Shown in pieces: positions 1-8,498 of a stretch of DNA of 64,000 bases; the stretch's first letter is position 1, and every line of letters begins with the position of its first letter. This stretch comes from JACVRW01 sp963812915 (GTDB lineage: Bacteria > Actinomycetota > Thermoleophilia > Solirubrobacterales > Thermoleophilaceae), in NCBI GenBank assembly GCA_963812915.1, contig CAWEXB010000008.1:248001-312000 (forward strand). Direction: 5' to 3'. The notes below the pieces were generated by a model. It was not told the DNA's origin, did not search any database, and saw only the letters and a list, made by a program, of their open reading frames with translations. A program made the position numbers and the translations under genes.

Positions 1-329
1 CCGACCGCCGCGAGCAGCGCGATGCCCGCTACGGCGGGCGGCAGCACGAGCGGCAGCTCGACGAGGGTCACCACGACGGCCTTGCCGCGGAATGAGCGCG
101 TGGCGAGCAGGTACGCGGCCGGGGTGCCGACGATCAGGATGATCGCTAGCGACGCGGCGGTGGTGCGCAGGCTGAGCCAGAGAGCCTCGAGTGCTCCCTG
201 CTCGCCGAGCGCGTCGAGCAGCTGGCCGGGGCTGCTGTCCACGAAGATCGCGACGATCGGGAGCGTCAGGAACGTGAGCGCCGCCGCCAGCGCGACGACG
301 AGCAGTATCGGGAACCACGACGGTCGCAC
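1..329 (-). CDS. modB: Molybdate ABC transporter permease ModB, partial
   Basis: Integral membrane permease of a molybdate/tungstate ABC importer. The visible 109 residues start with GTG at 329 and run off the left edge, so the C-terminal part is missing. A first membrane helix (LLVVALAAALTFLTLPIVAIF) is followed by an extracellular loop, a second helix (AAYLLA region) and the family stretch ELPLVLPPAVAGIALL that leads into the ATPase-contact region. The start codon overlaps the modA stop in the sequence TAGTG, so the two are translationally coupled. Identification rests on the permease motif plus the modA neighbour. Confidence 0.85.
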   Translation of the reverse strand, partial: MRPSWFPILLVVALAAALTFLTLPIVAIFVDSSPGQLLDALGEQGALEALWLSLRTTAASLAIILIVGTPAAYLLATRSFRGKAVVVTLVELPLVLPPAVAGIALLAAV

Positions 330-1098
330 TACGGGGCGGGGCCGAAGCCCGCCTCCTCGAGGGCGTCGGCGCAGGGGCCCGCCACGAGCTGGTCGACGAA
401 CGTCTGGGCCTGCTCGGGCTGTTTGGCGCCGTCGACCACCCCGGCGCCGTAGGTCACGGTCGGCTGGAGCTCCGCCGGGAGCTCGATCGCCTCGAGCTCG
501 CCGCCGGTGGCGTTCACGTCGGTCACGTACACGAAACCGGCGTCGGCCGCGCCCAGGGTCAGCTTGCCGACGATCCCCTTCACGTCGGGCTCGTTCGAGC
601 GGACGTTGTCGAGGATCGCCTGCTCCTGCTCGGCGCGCAGCTTGGCAAGCGTCTCGCGCGTGTACGACCCGATCGGCACGTCCTCGGCGCCGATCGCGAT
701 CTTCACGTCTTCCCCGGTGAGGTCGTCGAGTGACCGGATGTCGGAGCCCTTCGGCACCGCGAGCACGAACGTGTTCGTCGCGAACTCGACCGGCCTCGCG
801 AGCAGGCCCTCCTCGTTCAGCTCGTCCGGGAGCGTCGTGTTCGCGGCCGCGTAGACGTCGGGCTTGACGCCCTGGCGGATCTGGGCCGCCAGCTCGTCCG
901 AGCCCGCGAACTGGAGGCGAACCGTCGCGTCGGCGAACTCGGGGCCGCACGCCTCGAGCGCCTCGGTCATCGAGGAGGCCGCGGACACCACCAGGCGGGG
1001 CTTGTCACCCCCGCCGGCTGTGGCCTCGCCTTCGTCGTCGTACCGCAGCCGGCGAGCGCCAGCGCGGCACCCGCCAGGACCAGTGCCACGATCCTCAC
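329..1098 (-). CDS. modA: Molybdate-binding lipoprotein ModA (frame broken near residue 20)
   Basis: Periplasmic-type solute-binding protein that delivers molybdate to ModB. A GTG start at 1098 opens a lipoprotein signal (VRIVALVLAGAALALAGC, lipobox LAGC). The mature domain has SAASSMTEALEACG, the TGSYTRETL-like SYTRETLAKL and the GFVYVTDVNA region expected of the family, to stop 329. Signal peptide and body are in different frames: around 1041-1045 one base is missing, and restoring it gives LAGCGYDDEGEATAGGDKPR running into the body. Either a sequencing error or a recent null mutation. GTG overlaps the stop of the upstream regulator (GTGA). Confidence 0.8.
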
Positions 1099-1493
1099 GT
1101 CGCCCCTCGCTCCACCATCACCGAGGTCGCCTTCACGGCGGCGGTGGCCGGCACGCCGGGGGCGAGTCCCAGCTCCTCGACCGCGTCGCGGGTGACGGCC
1201 GCGGTGATCCGGTGCGGTCCCGCCTCGATCTCGACGAGCGCCATCACCCCGTCGATCTCGACCGAGCGGACCACGCCGGGAAAGCGGTTGCGGGCGGAGA
1301 GGGTGTCGCCGGCGCGGTGACGGGTCGGCCGGCGGGCCAGGCGCTCGATCTCCGGGCTTGGAACGCGGCGCCGGTTCGCGCCGTCGCGCGTCGTGCGCAG
1401 CTTGCCGGCGCGCTCCCAGCGGCGGAGCGTGTCGGCACTCACGCCTATGGCCCGGGCGGCGTCGCCAAGCAGTAGTCCGGGATCGGCCGTCAC
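1095..1493 (-). CDS. Molybdate-responsive regulator: MerR/excisionase-type HTH plus TOBE (mop) domain
   Basis: 132 aa. Residues about 6-55 form a MerR-like helix-turn-helix (LLLGDAARAIGVSADTLRRW, then RRRVPSPEIERLARR). Residues about 65-128 form one TOBE/mop domain (LSARNRFPGVVRSVEIDGVMALVEI, HRITAAVTRDAVEELGL), the molybdate/tungstate-binding fold. This combination replaces classical ModE, which has a winged-helix domain and two mop domains. First gene of the operon and coupled to modA, so it probably controls uptake in response to intracellular molybdate. GTG start; a 21-bp inverted repeat lies directly upstream. Confidence 0.82.
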   Translation of the reverse strand: MTADPGLLLGDAARAIGVSADTLRRWERAGKLRTTRDGANRRRVPSPEIERLARRPTRHRAGDTLSARNRFPGVVRSVEIDGVMALVEIEAGPHRITAAVTRDAVEELGLAPGVPATAAVKATSVMVERGAT

Positions 1494-1496
1494 CGC

Positions 1497-1517
1497 TGCC
1501 TAAGCATTGCATAGGCA
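1497..1517. promoter_or_regulatory. Candidate operator of the molybdate operon
   Basis: Perfect inverted repeat TGCCTA-N9-TAGGCA, beginning 4 bases upstream of the regulator start codon. A second, partly overlapping inverted pair GCAGG (1515-1519) / CCTGC (1528-1532) lies just beyond. The position over the likely 5' end of the operon fits autoregulation by the MerR-TOBE protein. No binding data; inference from position and symmetry. Confidence 0.5.
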
Positions 1518-1553
1518 GGTTGCGGCGCCTGCTTAACTCACCACGGGCTGCCG

Positions 1554-2729
1554 ATGAGCGTCGCCGAGACAGCGCAGGTTCCGCCGGACGGAGTCGTCGA
1601 CGAGAGCGACAAGCCGGTCGCGCCGCTGGAGCTCTTCTTCGACCTCGTCTTCGTCTTCGCCCTGACTCGGGTGACCGAGCTGATGTCGGAGAACCCGACC
1701 TGGGAGGGCCTCGGCCAGGGGATGCTCGTGCTGATCGCGCTGTGGTGGGCGTGGGGCGCGTACGCCTGGCTCACGAACTACATCGCCGCCGACGAAGGCG
1801 TCGAGCGCCTGCTGATGTTCGCCGTGATGGGCGCGATGGTGGTCGCGGCGCTGGCGGTGCCGCACGCCTTCACAGACGACGCCCTGCTGTTCGCGGTCGC
1901 CTACGCCGTCGCTCGCTGGCTCCACATCTTCATCTTCGCCGAGGCAAACGAGGACGTCGACACGGGCCAGGCGATCGTGCGGCTGGCCCGAACGGCGCTC
2001 CCCGCCCCGACGCTGCTGATCGTCGCGGCGCTCGTCGACGACGGCACCACGCGGGCGGTCATCTGGATCGTCGCGCTGTCCATCGACCTGGCCGGGCCGC
2101 TCGTCTTCGGCGTGCGCGGCTTCCGCGTATCGGCACGACACTTCGCGGAGCGCTTCGGCCTGATCGTGATCATCGCCCTCGGCGAATCGATCGTGGCGAT
2201 CGGGGCCGGCATCAGCAGCGATCTCGACGCCGGCATCATCGTCGCCGCGGCCCTCGGCGTGGTCGTGTCCTGCGCTCTGTGGTGGGCCTACTTCGACGTG
2301 TGGGCGCTAATCACGGAGACGCGCTTCCGAGAGGCTCGCGGGCACAGCAGGATCCTCATCGCGCGCGACGTGTACAGCTACCTGCACCTGCCGATGATCG
2401 CGGGCGTCGTGCTGATCGCGCTCGGCATCAAGAAGACGATCGGCGACGTCGACGAGCCGCTGAAGACCGCGCCCGCGGTCGCGCTGTTCGGGGGGGTCGC
2501 CCTCTACTACGTGGGCCACATCGGCATCCGCTGGCGCGTGACCCACACCCTCTTCCGCGGGCGCCTCGTCGCGCTCGTCGTTAGCCTGGCCCTGATCCCG
2601 ATCGGGACCGAGGTGGACGCCCTCGTTGCCATGGCGCTCGCCGCGGCGCTCACCTCTGCCGTGATCGCGTACGAGGCGGCCCGCTACGCGGAGTCCCGCC
2701 ACCGGATCCGCTCTGGAGCCGCACACTGA
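1554..2729 (+). CDS. LtrA-family (low temperature requirement A) membrane protein
   Basis: 391 aa polytopic membrane protein. The N-terminal family signature KPVAPLELFFDLVFVFALTRV is present at about residues 19-40, followed by roughly ten hydrophobic helices, including LIALWWAWGAYAWLTNYI and LIVIIALGESIVAIGAGI. The pair of acidic/aromatic motifs (FFDLVFVF and ALGESIVAIG) is diagnostic of the LtrA family. Its biochemical role is unknown, although the founding Listeria protein was linked to growth in the cold. ATG at 1554, transcribed away from the molybdate operon. Full family length. Confidence 0.88.
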   Translation: MSVAETAQVPPDGVVDESDKPVAPLELFFDLVFVFALTRVTELMSENPTWEGLGQGMLVLIALWWAWGAYAWLTNYIAADEGVERLLMFAVMGAMVVAALAVPHAFTDDALLFAVAYAVARWLHIFIFAEANEDVDTGQAIVRLARTALPAPTLLIVAALVDDGTTRAVIWIVALSIDLAGPLVFGVRGFRVSARHFAERFGLIVIIALGESIVAIGAGISSDLDAGIIVAAALGVVVSCALWWAYFDVWALITETRFREARGHSRILIARDVYSYLHLPMIAGVVLIALGIKKTIGDVDEPLKTAPAVALFGGVALYYVGHIGIRWRVTHTLFRGRLVALVVSLALIPIGTEVDALVAMALAAALTSAVIAYEAARYAESRHRIRSGAAH

Positions 2730-2826
2730 TGGTGGCGCGCGGGGGCCGCCCGGGGAGGAGCTCGCAGGCCCACGTTTTCACCGCACTTTCACGGGATCCC
2801 CCCATCGGGTGGCGTAGCATGCCTAT

Positions 2827-3522
2827 ATGGGCGGGTCCTTACCCATTCGTGCGCGCTCGGTGTTTTCGTCACTTTCCCGCCAGGGCGCGACCGAGCGCAT
2901 CGGCCGCCTGATGGGCCGCGGGCCCGACTATCGCGAGCTCTACGGCCTGCTCGGCCAGGCGGGCCGGAACGTGGAGCGCTCGACGGCCGTGCTGCGTGAG
3001 CTGATGCGCTCGTGGCCGGACGGCGCCGAGAAGCGCCACGACCTGGTCGACCTCGAGCACGAGAACGACGCCGTAACGCACGACATCGTCCATCACCTCC
3101 ACGCCCGCCTCGCCGTCCCGTTCGAGCGCCGCGACGTGCTCGCGCTCGCCTCCGGGCTCGACGACGTGGTCGACTACACGGAGGAGGCGGCCGACTTCCT
3201 CGGGCTCTACCGCGTCGAGGCGCCCATGGACCAGGCGATCGAGCTCGCCGACACCCTCGCCGCCGCCGGCGCCGAGGTGTCCGCCGTGCTCTCCAAGCTC
3301 GACGACCTGGCGGAGGCGAAGGACCACCTGACCGAGATCGATCGCCTCGAGGACGAGGGCGACCGCATCCTGCGAGAAGGCCTGACCGCGCTCTTCGAGG
3401 GCGGCGTGGACCCGATGGCGGTCATCCGCTGGAAGGACATCTTCGAGCGCGTCGAGGAGGGAATCGACGCCTGCGACAGCGTGGCGCACACGCTGCGGGG
3501 AATAGCCGTCAAGCGGGCGTGA
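2827..3522 (+). CDS. DUF47 / PhoU-like protein
   Basis: 231 aa, all-helical, cytoplasmic, DUF47 (PhoU-like, often Pit accessory) family. Family features include the dense run of acid/basic helices RHDLVDLEHENDAVTHDIVHH and LTEIDRLEDEGDRILREGL, which match the metal-cluster-forming E/DxxxD motifs of PhoU proteins, and the terminal WKDIFERVEEGIDACDSVAHTL. It normally sits beside a Pit phosphate transporter, but none is present here, so the partner must be elsewhere. The ATG at 2827 gives a 28-residue leader before LMGRGPDYRELY; a later ATG at 2911 is a possible start. Confidence 0.85.
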   Translation: MGGSLPIRARSVFSSLSRQGATERIGRLMGRGPDYRELYGLLGQAGRNVERSTAVLRELMRSWPDGAEKRHDLVDLEHENDAVTHDIVHHLHARLAVPFERRDVLALASGLDDVVDYTEEAADFLGLYRVEAPMDQAIELADTLAAAGAEVSAVLSKLDDLAEAKDHLTEIDRLEDEGDRILREGLTALFEGGVDPMAVIRWKDIFERVEEGIDACDSVAHTLRGIAVKRA

Positions 3523-3542
3523 GCTCCCCGCCAGCGGACCGA

Positions 3543-3615
3543 TGGAGCTGGGGGGACTCGAACCCCCGGCCTACGCGCTGCCAGCGCGTCGCTCTTCCAG
3601 CTGAGCTACAGCCCC
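3543..3615 (-). tRNA. tRNA-Ala (GGC anticodon)
   Basis: Complete cloverleaf read on the minus strand: acceptor stem GGGGCTG / CAGCTCC with one G-T pair, D arm GCTC-N8-GAGC, anticodon stem ACGCG/CGCGT around loop CTGGCAG (anticodon GGC), T arm GGGGG-TTCGAGT-CCCCC, discriminator A. The 3' CCA is not encoded. It lies between DUF47 and rsfS. Confidence 0.97.
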
Positions 3616-3647
3616 GGGTCGGGGAATTGTAGTAACGGCGCCAGGGC

Positions 3648-4004
3648 TCAGCCCACCGACCGCGCAGGGGCCTCGCCCCAGAGCTGCTCCAGGCGGTAGT
3701 ACTCGCGCGCCTCGGGCGTGAAGATGTGGACCACGCAGTCCCAGTAGTCGAGGAGGATCCAGCGGGCCTCGCGGCTTCCTTCGGTTCGGCGTGGCAGCAG
3801 GCGGTCGCGCGCGTGCTTGAGCTCCTCGTAGATCGCGTCGTGGATGGCTTTCGTCTGGCGCTCGGTGTTGCCCGAGCAGATCACGAAGAAGTCGGTGTAG
3901 CTGACGATCCCACGCAGGTCGATGACGCGGACGTCGATCGCCTTCTTGTCGGCTGCGATCGCCGCGATTCGCTCCGCCAGGGTATGCGAGTCGCGGTCCG
4001 TCAC
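3648..4004 (-). CDS. rsfS: Ribosome silencing factor RsfS
   Basis: 118 aa. Binds uL14 on the large ribosomal subunit and blocks subunit joining when nutrients are short. Family motifs: KKAIDVRVIDLRGIVSYTDFFVICSGNTERQ near residues 20-50 and WILLDYWDCVVHIFTPEAREYYRLEQLW near the C-terminus. ATG at 4004 overlaps the nadD stop (ATGA), the conserved nadD-rsfS pairing seen in many bacteria. Confidence 0.96.
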   Translation of the reverse strand: MTDRDSHTLAERIAAIAADKKAIDVRVIDLRGIVSYTDFFVICSGNTERQTKAIHDAIYEELKHARDRLLPRRTEGSREARWILLDYWDCVVHIFTPEAREYYRLEQLWGEAPARSVG

Positions 4005-4651
4005 GCGGAGGCCTTCTCGGCGCCGGGGGCGGGCGACGCGTCCGGGCGGGGGGCTCCCGCCCCGTAGAGCCCGTTCGCCTGGACGTAGCTCGCCACCGCG
4101 TCGGGCACGAGGTAGCGGGTCGGCCGGCCGGCGGCGACTCGGCGCCGGATCGCGCTCGACGACACCTGGATCAGGGGCATGTCGAGATAGCGGACGCGCT
4201 CCGAGCCCTTCAGGCGGGCGATCTTGATGCCGATCGCGTTGCGGGTCCAGCTGACGCGCTCGACGACCGCCACGGTTGCCAGCGACAGCACCAGCTCCGG
4301 CTCGTGCCAGGTCGGCAGGGTGGCCGCCTGATCGCTGCCCAGGATGAGGAAGAGCTCGTCCTCGGGAGCGGCGGAACGCATCTCGCGCAGCGTGTCGGAC
4401 GTGTACGACGGCCCCTCGCGGTCGAGCTCGATGCGGGAGCTCGTGAAGCGGTCGTCGCCGGCGATGGCCAGCTCCACCAGCTCGAGCCGCGCCTCCGCGC
4501 CGGGATCGTCCTCGATCCCCCGGTGCGGCGCCTGCCCCACCGGCACGAACACGACCTTGTCGAGCTCGAGCTGTATCAGCGTCTCCTGCGCACCGACCAG
4601 ATGGCCGATGTGCGGCGGGTTGAAGGCGCCGCCGAGGATGCCGACCCTCAC
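4001..4651 (-). CDS. nadD: Nicotinate-nucleotide adenylyltransferase NadD
   Basis: 216 aa. Transfers AMP from ATP to nicotinate mononucleotide in NAD synthesis. The nucleotidyltransferase signature GGAFNPPHIGHLVGAQE sits at residues 6-22 with the (H/T)xGH motif, and the second motif VSSSAIRRRVAAGRPTRYLVP near residue 175 closes the active site. The C-terminal tail (PRPDASPAPGAEKASA) is poorly conserved. Placed directly after proA and overlapping rsfS by 4 bases. Confidence 0.96.
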   Translation of the reverse strand: MRVGILGGAFNPPHIGHLVGAQETLIQLELDKVVFVPVGQAPHRGIEDDPGAEARLELVELAIAGDDRFTSSRIELDREGPSYTSDTLREMRSAAPEDELFLILGSDQAATLPTWHEPELVLSLATVAVVERVSWTRNAIGIKIARLKGSERVRYLDMPLIQVSSSAIRRRVAAGRPTRYLVPDAVASYVQANGLYGAGAPRPDASPAPGAEKASA

Positions 4652-4656
4652 GGCAC

Positions 4657-5928
4657 CTACTCGCGGACCTGCCCCGAGCCCTCGATCACGAACTTGTAGG
4701 TGGTCAGCTCGCGCATCCCGATCGGGCCGCGAGCGTGAAGCTTCTGGGTCGAGTTGCCGATCTCAGCGCCCATGCCGAAAACGCCGCCGTCCGTGAAGCG
4801 GGTGGAGGCGTTCACGTAGACGCAGGCGGCGTCCACGCCGGACGTGAAGTCCTGCGCCGACTCGGTCGAGTCCGTCACGATCGCCTCCGAGTGGCCCGAG
4901 CCGTAGCGGTTCACGTGCTCGACCGCCTCGCCCACGGAGTCGACAACCTTCACCGCCAGTATCAGGGCGTGGTACTCGGTGCCCCAGTCCTCCTCGGTGG
5001 CCTCGCCGAGCGAGTCTCCGAGCTCGCCCGACAGCGCGCGGGCGCGTCCGTCCACCCGCAGCTCGACGCCCGACTCGCGCAGGTCGCGTAGCGCCCGGGG
5101 CAGGAACTCGCCGGCGACGTCCGCATGCACCAGGAGCGTCTCCGCCGCGTTGCAGACCGACGGCCGCTGCACCTTGGCGTTCACGGTGATCGCCACCGCG
5201 TCCTGAACGTCGGCGGACGAGTCGACGAACACGTGGCAGTTGCCCGCCGCCGCGTACATGACGGGTACCGTGGCGTACTCCTTCAGGGCAGCCTTCAGGC
5301 CCTCGCCGCCGCGCGGGATGATCAGGTCGACGACGCCGTCCTGGGTCGCGATCTGGCGCAGCTCGTCGCGGTCCCCACCGGTCACGATCGAAATGGCGGC
5401 TTCCGGCACGCCGGCGGACTGCGCGGCGCTCGCGACCACTTCCGCCAGCACGGCGTTCGAGCGGGCGGCCGTCGAGGACCCGCGCAGGACGATCGCGTTG
5501 CCCGACTTGAGGCAGAGCGCGGAGCAGTCCACCGTCACGTTCGGCCGCGCCTCGTAGACCACCGCGACGACGCCGAGCGGCACCCGCACGCGGCGCACGT
5601 CGAGCCCGTTCTCGAGCCTGTGGCCGTCGATCGTCTCACCCACCGGGTCGGGCAGCGCGACGATCGAGCGCACGTCGGACGCGATCCCCCCCAGGCGCTC
5701 CTCGGTCAGCTTCAGGCGGTCGAGCAGCCCGGCGTGAAGCCCGGCCTCCTGGCCGGCCTCCATGTCGCGGGCGTTGGCGTCGAGCACCTCGTCGGAGCGC
5801 TGTTCGAGGGCCGTCGCCATCGCCTCGAGCGCGGCATCCTTCGTGGCGGTGTCGAGCTTCGCCAGCTCGCGGGATGCCCGCTGCGCCCGGGCGCAGACCT
5901 CGGCGACCGACTGGGCTGCGATGGCCAT
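4657..5928 (-). CDS. proA: Glutamate-5-semialdehyde dehydrogenase (gamma-glutamyl phosphate reductase) ProA
   Basis: 423 aa. NADPH-dependent reduction of gamma-glutamyl phosphate in proline synthesis. The catalytic cysteine lies in KVQRPSVCNAAETLLVH (about residues 253-269), the nucleotide-binding region is LRGSSTAARSNAVL, and the C-terminal signature is FTDGGVFGMGAEIGNSTQKLHARGPIG. Complete length. The proA and proB genes are separated by a MATE exporter gene but remain on the same strand. Confidence 0.96.
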   Translation of the reverse strand: MAIAAQSVAEVCARAQRASRELAKLDTATKDAALEAMATALEQRSDEVLDANARDMEAGQEAGLHAGLLDRLKLTEERLGGIASDVRSIVALPDPVGETIDGHRLENGLDVRRVRVPLGVVAVVYEARPNVTVDCSALCLKSGNAIVLRGSSTAARSNAVLAEVVASAAQSAGVPEAAISIVTGGDRDELRQIATQDGVVDLIIPRGGEGLKAALKEYATVPVMYAAAGNCHVFVDSSADVQDAVAITVNAKVQRPSVCNAAETLLVHADVAGEFLPRALRDLRESGVELRVDGRARALSGELGDSLGEATEEDWGTEYHALILAVKVVDSVGEAVEHVNRYGSGHSEAIVTDSTESAQDFTSGVDAACVYVNASTRFTDGGVFGMGAEIGNSTQKLHARGPIGMRELTTYKFVIEGSGQVRE

Positions 5929-5967
5929 TGCGGCAAGGGTATCGTGCGATCTCAGCCGCCCCGAGAC

Positions 5968-7284
5968 TCAGGCCGCGGTCCGCCGCGCTCCCGTGACGGC
6001 CCAGCGCCGTCCCGCGAAGCGCCACCAGCAGGTGCCGAGACGCGTCGCGATCAGGGCCACCAGTCCGACCCATACGCCGACGATCCCCCAGTCGAACGCG
6101 AGCGAGAGCAGCGCGATCGGCACGAACACGAGCAGCGAGGCGGCCAGCATCGCCCACATCAGGAAGCGGGTGTCGCCGGCCCCGATCAGGATCCCGTCGA
6201 GGGCGAACACGGCTCCGTTCGCGGGCTGCATCAGGGCGAACAGCGGCCAGATCTCCTGGGCGCGGTCGATCACGGCGGGATCGCTCGTGAAGGCCCGCGG
6301 CAGGACGTCGATCAGCGCCAGCAGGACGAGCGCGAACACCGCCCCCGCCGCGACCGCCCAGCCGATCATCCGCAGAGCGGCATCGTACGCCCCGTCGGCG
6401 TCGCCGCCGCCGAGCGAGCGGCCGACGATCACCTGGCCGGCGATGGCGATCGCGTCGAGCACCAGCGCGAGGAATACGAACAGCTGGAAGGCGATCAGGT
6501 GGGCGCCGAGCGAGTCGTCGCCCATGCGCGCCACGACCGCGCTCGCCACCAGGAACGAGCCGTACAGCGCCGCCGTCCGCACGAAGATCTGGCCGCCGAT
6601 GCGGCCGAGTGGGCGCATCCGCGCGAGCGACGGCCGGCGCGAATCGGTGGGGGCGGCCATCAGCGCGCGAACGAACGCGGCGCCCATCCCGCCCTGCGCG
6701 ATCACCGTGGCCCAGGCCGAGCCCGCCAGGCCCCAGCCGAAGCCGTAGATGAAGAGCACGTTGAGGGCGACGTTCACGGCGTTGGCAACGACGACGATCA
6801 CGAGCGGCGTGCGCAGGTCCGAGACCCCGCGCAGCCATCCCTGCCCGGCGAGCGCGATCAGCGCGAACGGCAGCCCGAGCGAGCCGATCCGCAGGTAGAG
6901 GACCGCCAGCTCGCCGGTGTGCCCCTCGCCGCCCATCAGGTCGACGAGCGGCACCGCCAGCCCCGCGAGGAAGGCGGTGAGGCACACCCCGATCCCGGTG
7001 GAGAGCCAGAGCGCCTGCGCGGCGAGCCGGCCCGCCTCGACCTCCTCGCCCGCCCCATGGAATCGGGCCACCTGTGCGGTGGTGCCGTATGTGAGGAAGT
7101 TGAAGAGCGTGAATGCGCCGCTCAGCAGGGTGGCCGCGATGGCCAGTGCCGCCAGCTGCTCCGTGCCGAGGTGCCCCACCATGGCGGTATCCGCAAGCAG
7201 GTAGAGCGGCTCGGCGGCCAGCGCGCCGAGGGCGGGCAGAGCCAGCCGGACGATCTCGCGGTCGTGTGCGGAGCGAAGCCGCAT
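5968..7284 (-). CDS. MATE-family multidrug/toxin exporter (DinF-like)
   Basis: 438 aa, about twelve transmembrane helices in two homologous halves. Characteristic MATE stretches are VRLALPALGALAAEPLYLLADTAMVGHLG at the N-terminus and GQGWLRGVSDLRTPLVIVVVANAVNVALNVLFI mid-protein. These proteins use Na+ or H+ gradients to export cationic compounds, and this sequence looks closest to the DinF branch. Substrate unknown. It is inserted between proB (61 bp upstream) and proA (39 bp downstream) and is probably co-transcribed with them. Confidence 0.9.
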   Translation of the reverse strand: MRLRSAHDREIVRLALPALGALAAEPLYLLADTAMVGHLGTEQLAALAIAATLLSGAFTLFNFLTYGTTAQVARFHGAGEEVEAGRLAAQALWLSTGIGVCLTAFLAGLAVPLVDLMGGEGHTGELAVLYLRIGSLGLPFALIALAGQGWLRGVSDLRTPLVIVVVANAVNVALNVLFIYGFGWGLAGSAWATVIAQGGMGAAFVRALMAAPTDSRRPSLARMRPLGRIGGQIFVRTAALYGSFLVASAVVARMGDDSLGAHLIAFQLFVFLALVLDAIAIAGQVIVGRSLGGGDADGAYDAALRMIGWAVAAGAVFALVLLALIDVLPRAFTSDPAVIDRAQEIWPLFALMQPANGAVFALDGILIGAGDTRFLMWAMLAASLLVFVPIALLSLAFDWGIVGVWVGLVALIATRLGTCWWRFAGRRWAVTGARRTAA

Positions 7285-7345
7285 CGAAGCCGCGCTACGC
7301 CGGATCCGGCGCCGTACACCACGCGAGCCGAGCCGCGGCCACCGG

Positions 7346-8437
7346 CTACTCCAGAACGAAGTAGTCGCGGTGCACGGCTTCCTGGGTGGCCCGCGGAAGC
7401 AGCTCGCGCACCCGGTCGGTCTTCAGGCCCTTGATCTGGCGCAGCTCGGCGCTCGAGTAGTTGACGATGCCCTTGCCCACGGTCCGGCTGTCGCAGCGCA
7501 CCTCGACAGCGTCGCCGGCTTCGAAGTCGCCTTCCACGTCCACGACGCCCACCGGCAGCAGGCTCGTGCCGCGGTCGCGGAGCGCGCGCTCGGCGCCCTC
7601 GTCCACGGCGAGCCGACCGTGCGCGCGCTTCGCGTACTTCAGCCAAAGCTTGAAGCTCGAGACCCGCCCGTGCTGCGCGTGGAAGCGGGTCCCGCTCGGC
7701 GCACCCCCAAGAGCGCGGGCGACCGAGTCGCGGTCGATCCCGCTCGTGATGAGCACCGGGATGCCGGCGGCGGTCGCCATCTCGGCGGCCACCACCTTCG
7801 AGCGCATGCCGCCCGAGCCGAGCGGCGAGGTCGAGATGCCGATGTCGTAGCGCTCGAGCTCGTCCAGGTCGCGCACGTCCTCCACCAGCTGCGCCTCGGG
7901 GTCCCGCCTGGGGTCGCCGTTGTAGAGGCCGCGGACGTCCGTTAGCAGCACCAGCCGATCGGCGCCGATGAGGATCGCCACCTGGGCCGCGAGGAAGTCG
8001 TTGTCCCCGAACGAGATCTCGTCGGTGGTGGTGGTGTCGTTTTCGTTGATCACCGGCACCACGCGCCAACGCAGCAGCGTCTGGAGCGTGTGGCGCGCGT
8101 TCAGGTAGTGCGTGCGGGCAGAGATGTCGAAGAAGGTGAGCAGCACCTGCGCCGACTGCACGCCGCGCGCCTGGAGCAGCTCGTCGTATGCGCGGTAGAG
8201 CCTGCCCTGGCCGACGGCCGAGGCAGCCTGGAGCTCCTCCATCGAGCGCGGGCGGACCGACAGGTCCATCTGCCTGATCCCGCGCGCGATCGCCCCGGAC
8301 GTGACGACCACGACCTCATCGCCCGCGTGGTGGCGCGCGGCAATCTCGTCGCAGAGGACGTCGAGGATCTCGGCACGCAGCTCGCCGGCATCGTCGGCGA
8401 CGATGCTCGACCCGACCTTGACCACCATCGCGGGCAT
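7346..8437 (-). CDS. proB: Glutamate 5-kinase ProB with PUA domain
   Basis: 363 aa. Phosphorylates glutamate in the first step of proline synthesis. The amino-acid-kinase domain spans about residues 1-255 (VVKVGSSIVADDAGEL, VVVVTSGAIARGIRQM, VPVINENDTTTTDEISFGDND). The C-terminal PUA domain follows from about 275 (GRLAVDEGAERALRDRGTSLLPVGVVDVEG). Domain set and length match full-length bacterial ProB, which is feedback-inhibited by proline. Lies between obg and the MATE gene. Confidence 0.96.
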   Translation of the reverse strand: MPAMVVKVGSSIVADDAGELRAEILDVLCDEIAARHHAGDEVVVVTSGAIARGIRQMDLSVRPRSMEELQAASAVGQGRLYRAYDELLQARGVQSAQVLLTFFDISARTHYLNARHTLQTLLRWRVVPVINENDTTTTDEISFGDNDFLAAQVAILIGADRLVLLTDVRGLYNGDPRRDPEAQLVEDVRDLDELERYDIGISTSPLGSGGMRSKVVAAEMATAAGIPVLITSGIDRDSVARALGGAPSGTRFHAQHGRVSSFKLWLKYAKRAHGRLAVDEGAERALRDRGTSLLPVGVVDVEGDFEAGDAVEVRCDSRTVGKGIVNYSSAELRQIKGLKTDRVRELLPRATQEAVHRDYFVLE

Positions 8438-8498
8438 CGCGCCTGAAGGGTAGGACGGCGGCTACCGGCCGCGGAGCGCCGCCGCGATGGGCCGCCTT

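Noticed and set aside
22..854. Plus-strand open frames opposite modA/modB
   Set aside because: The minus strand carries clear ModA and ModB motifs; plus-strand translations are Arg/Ser-rich shadows.
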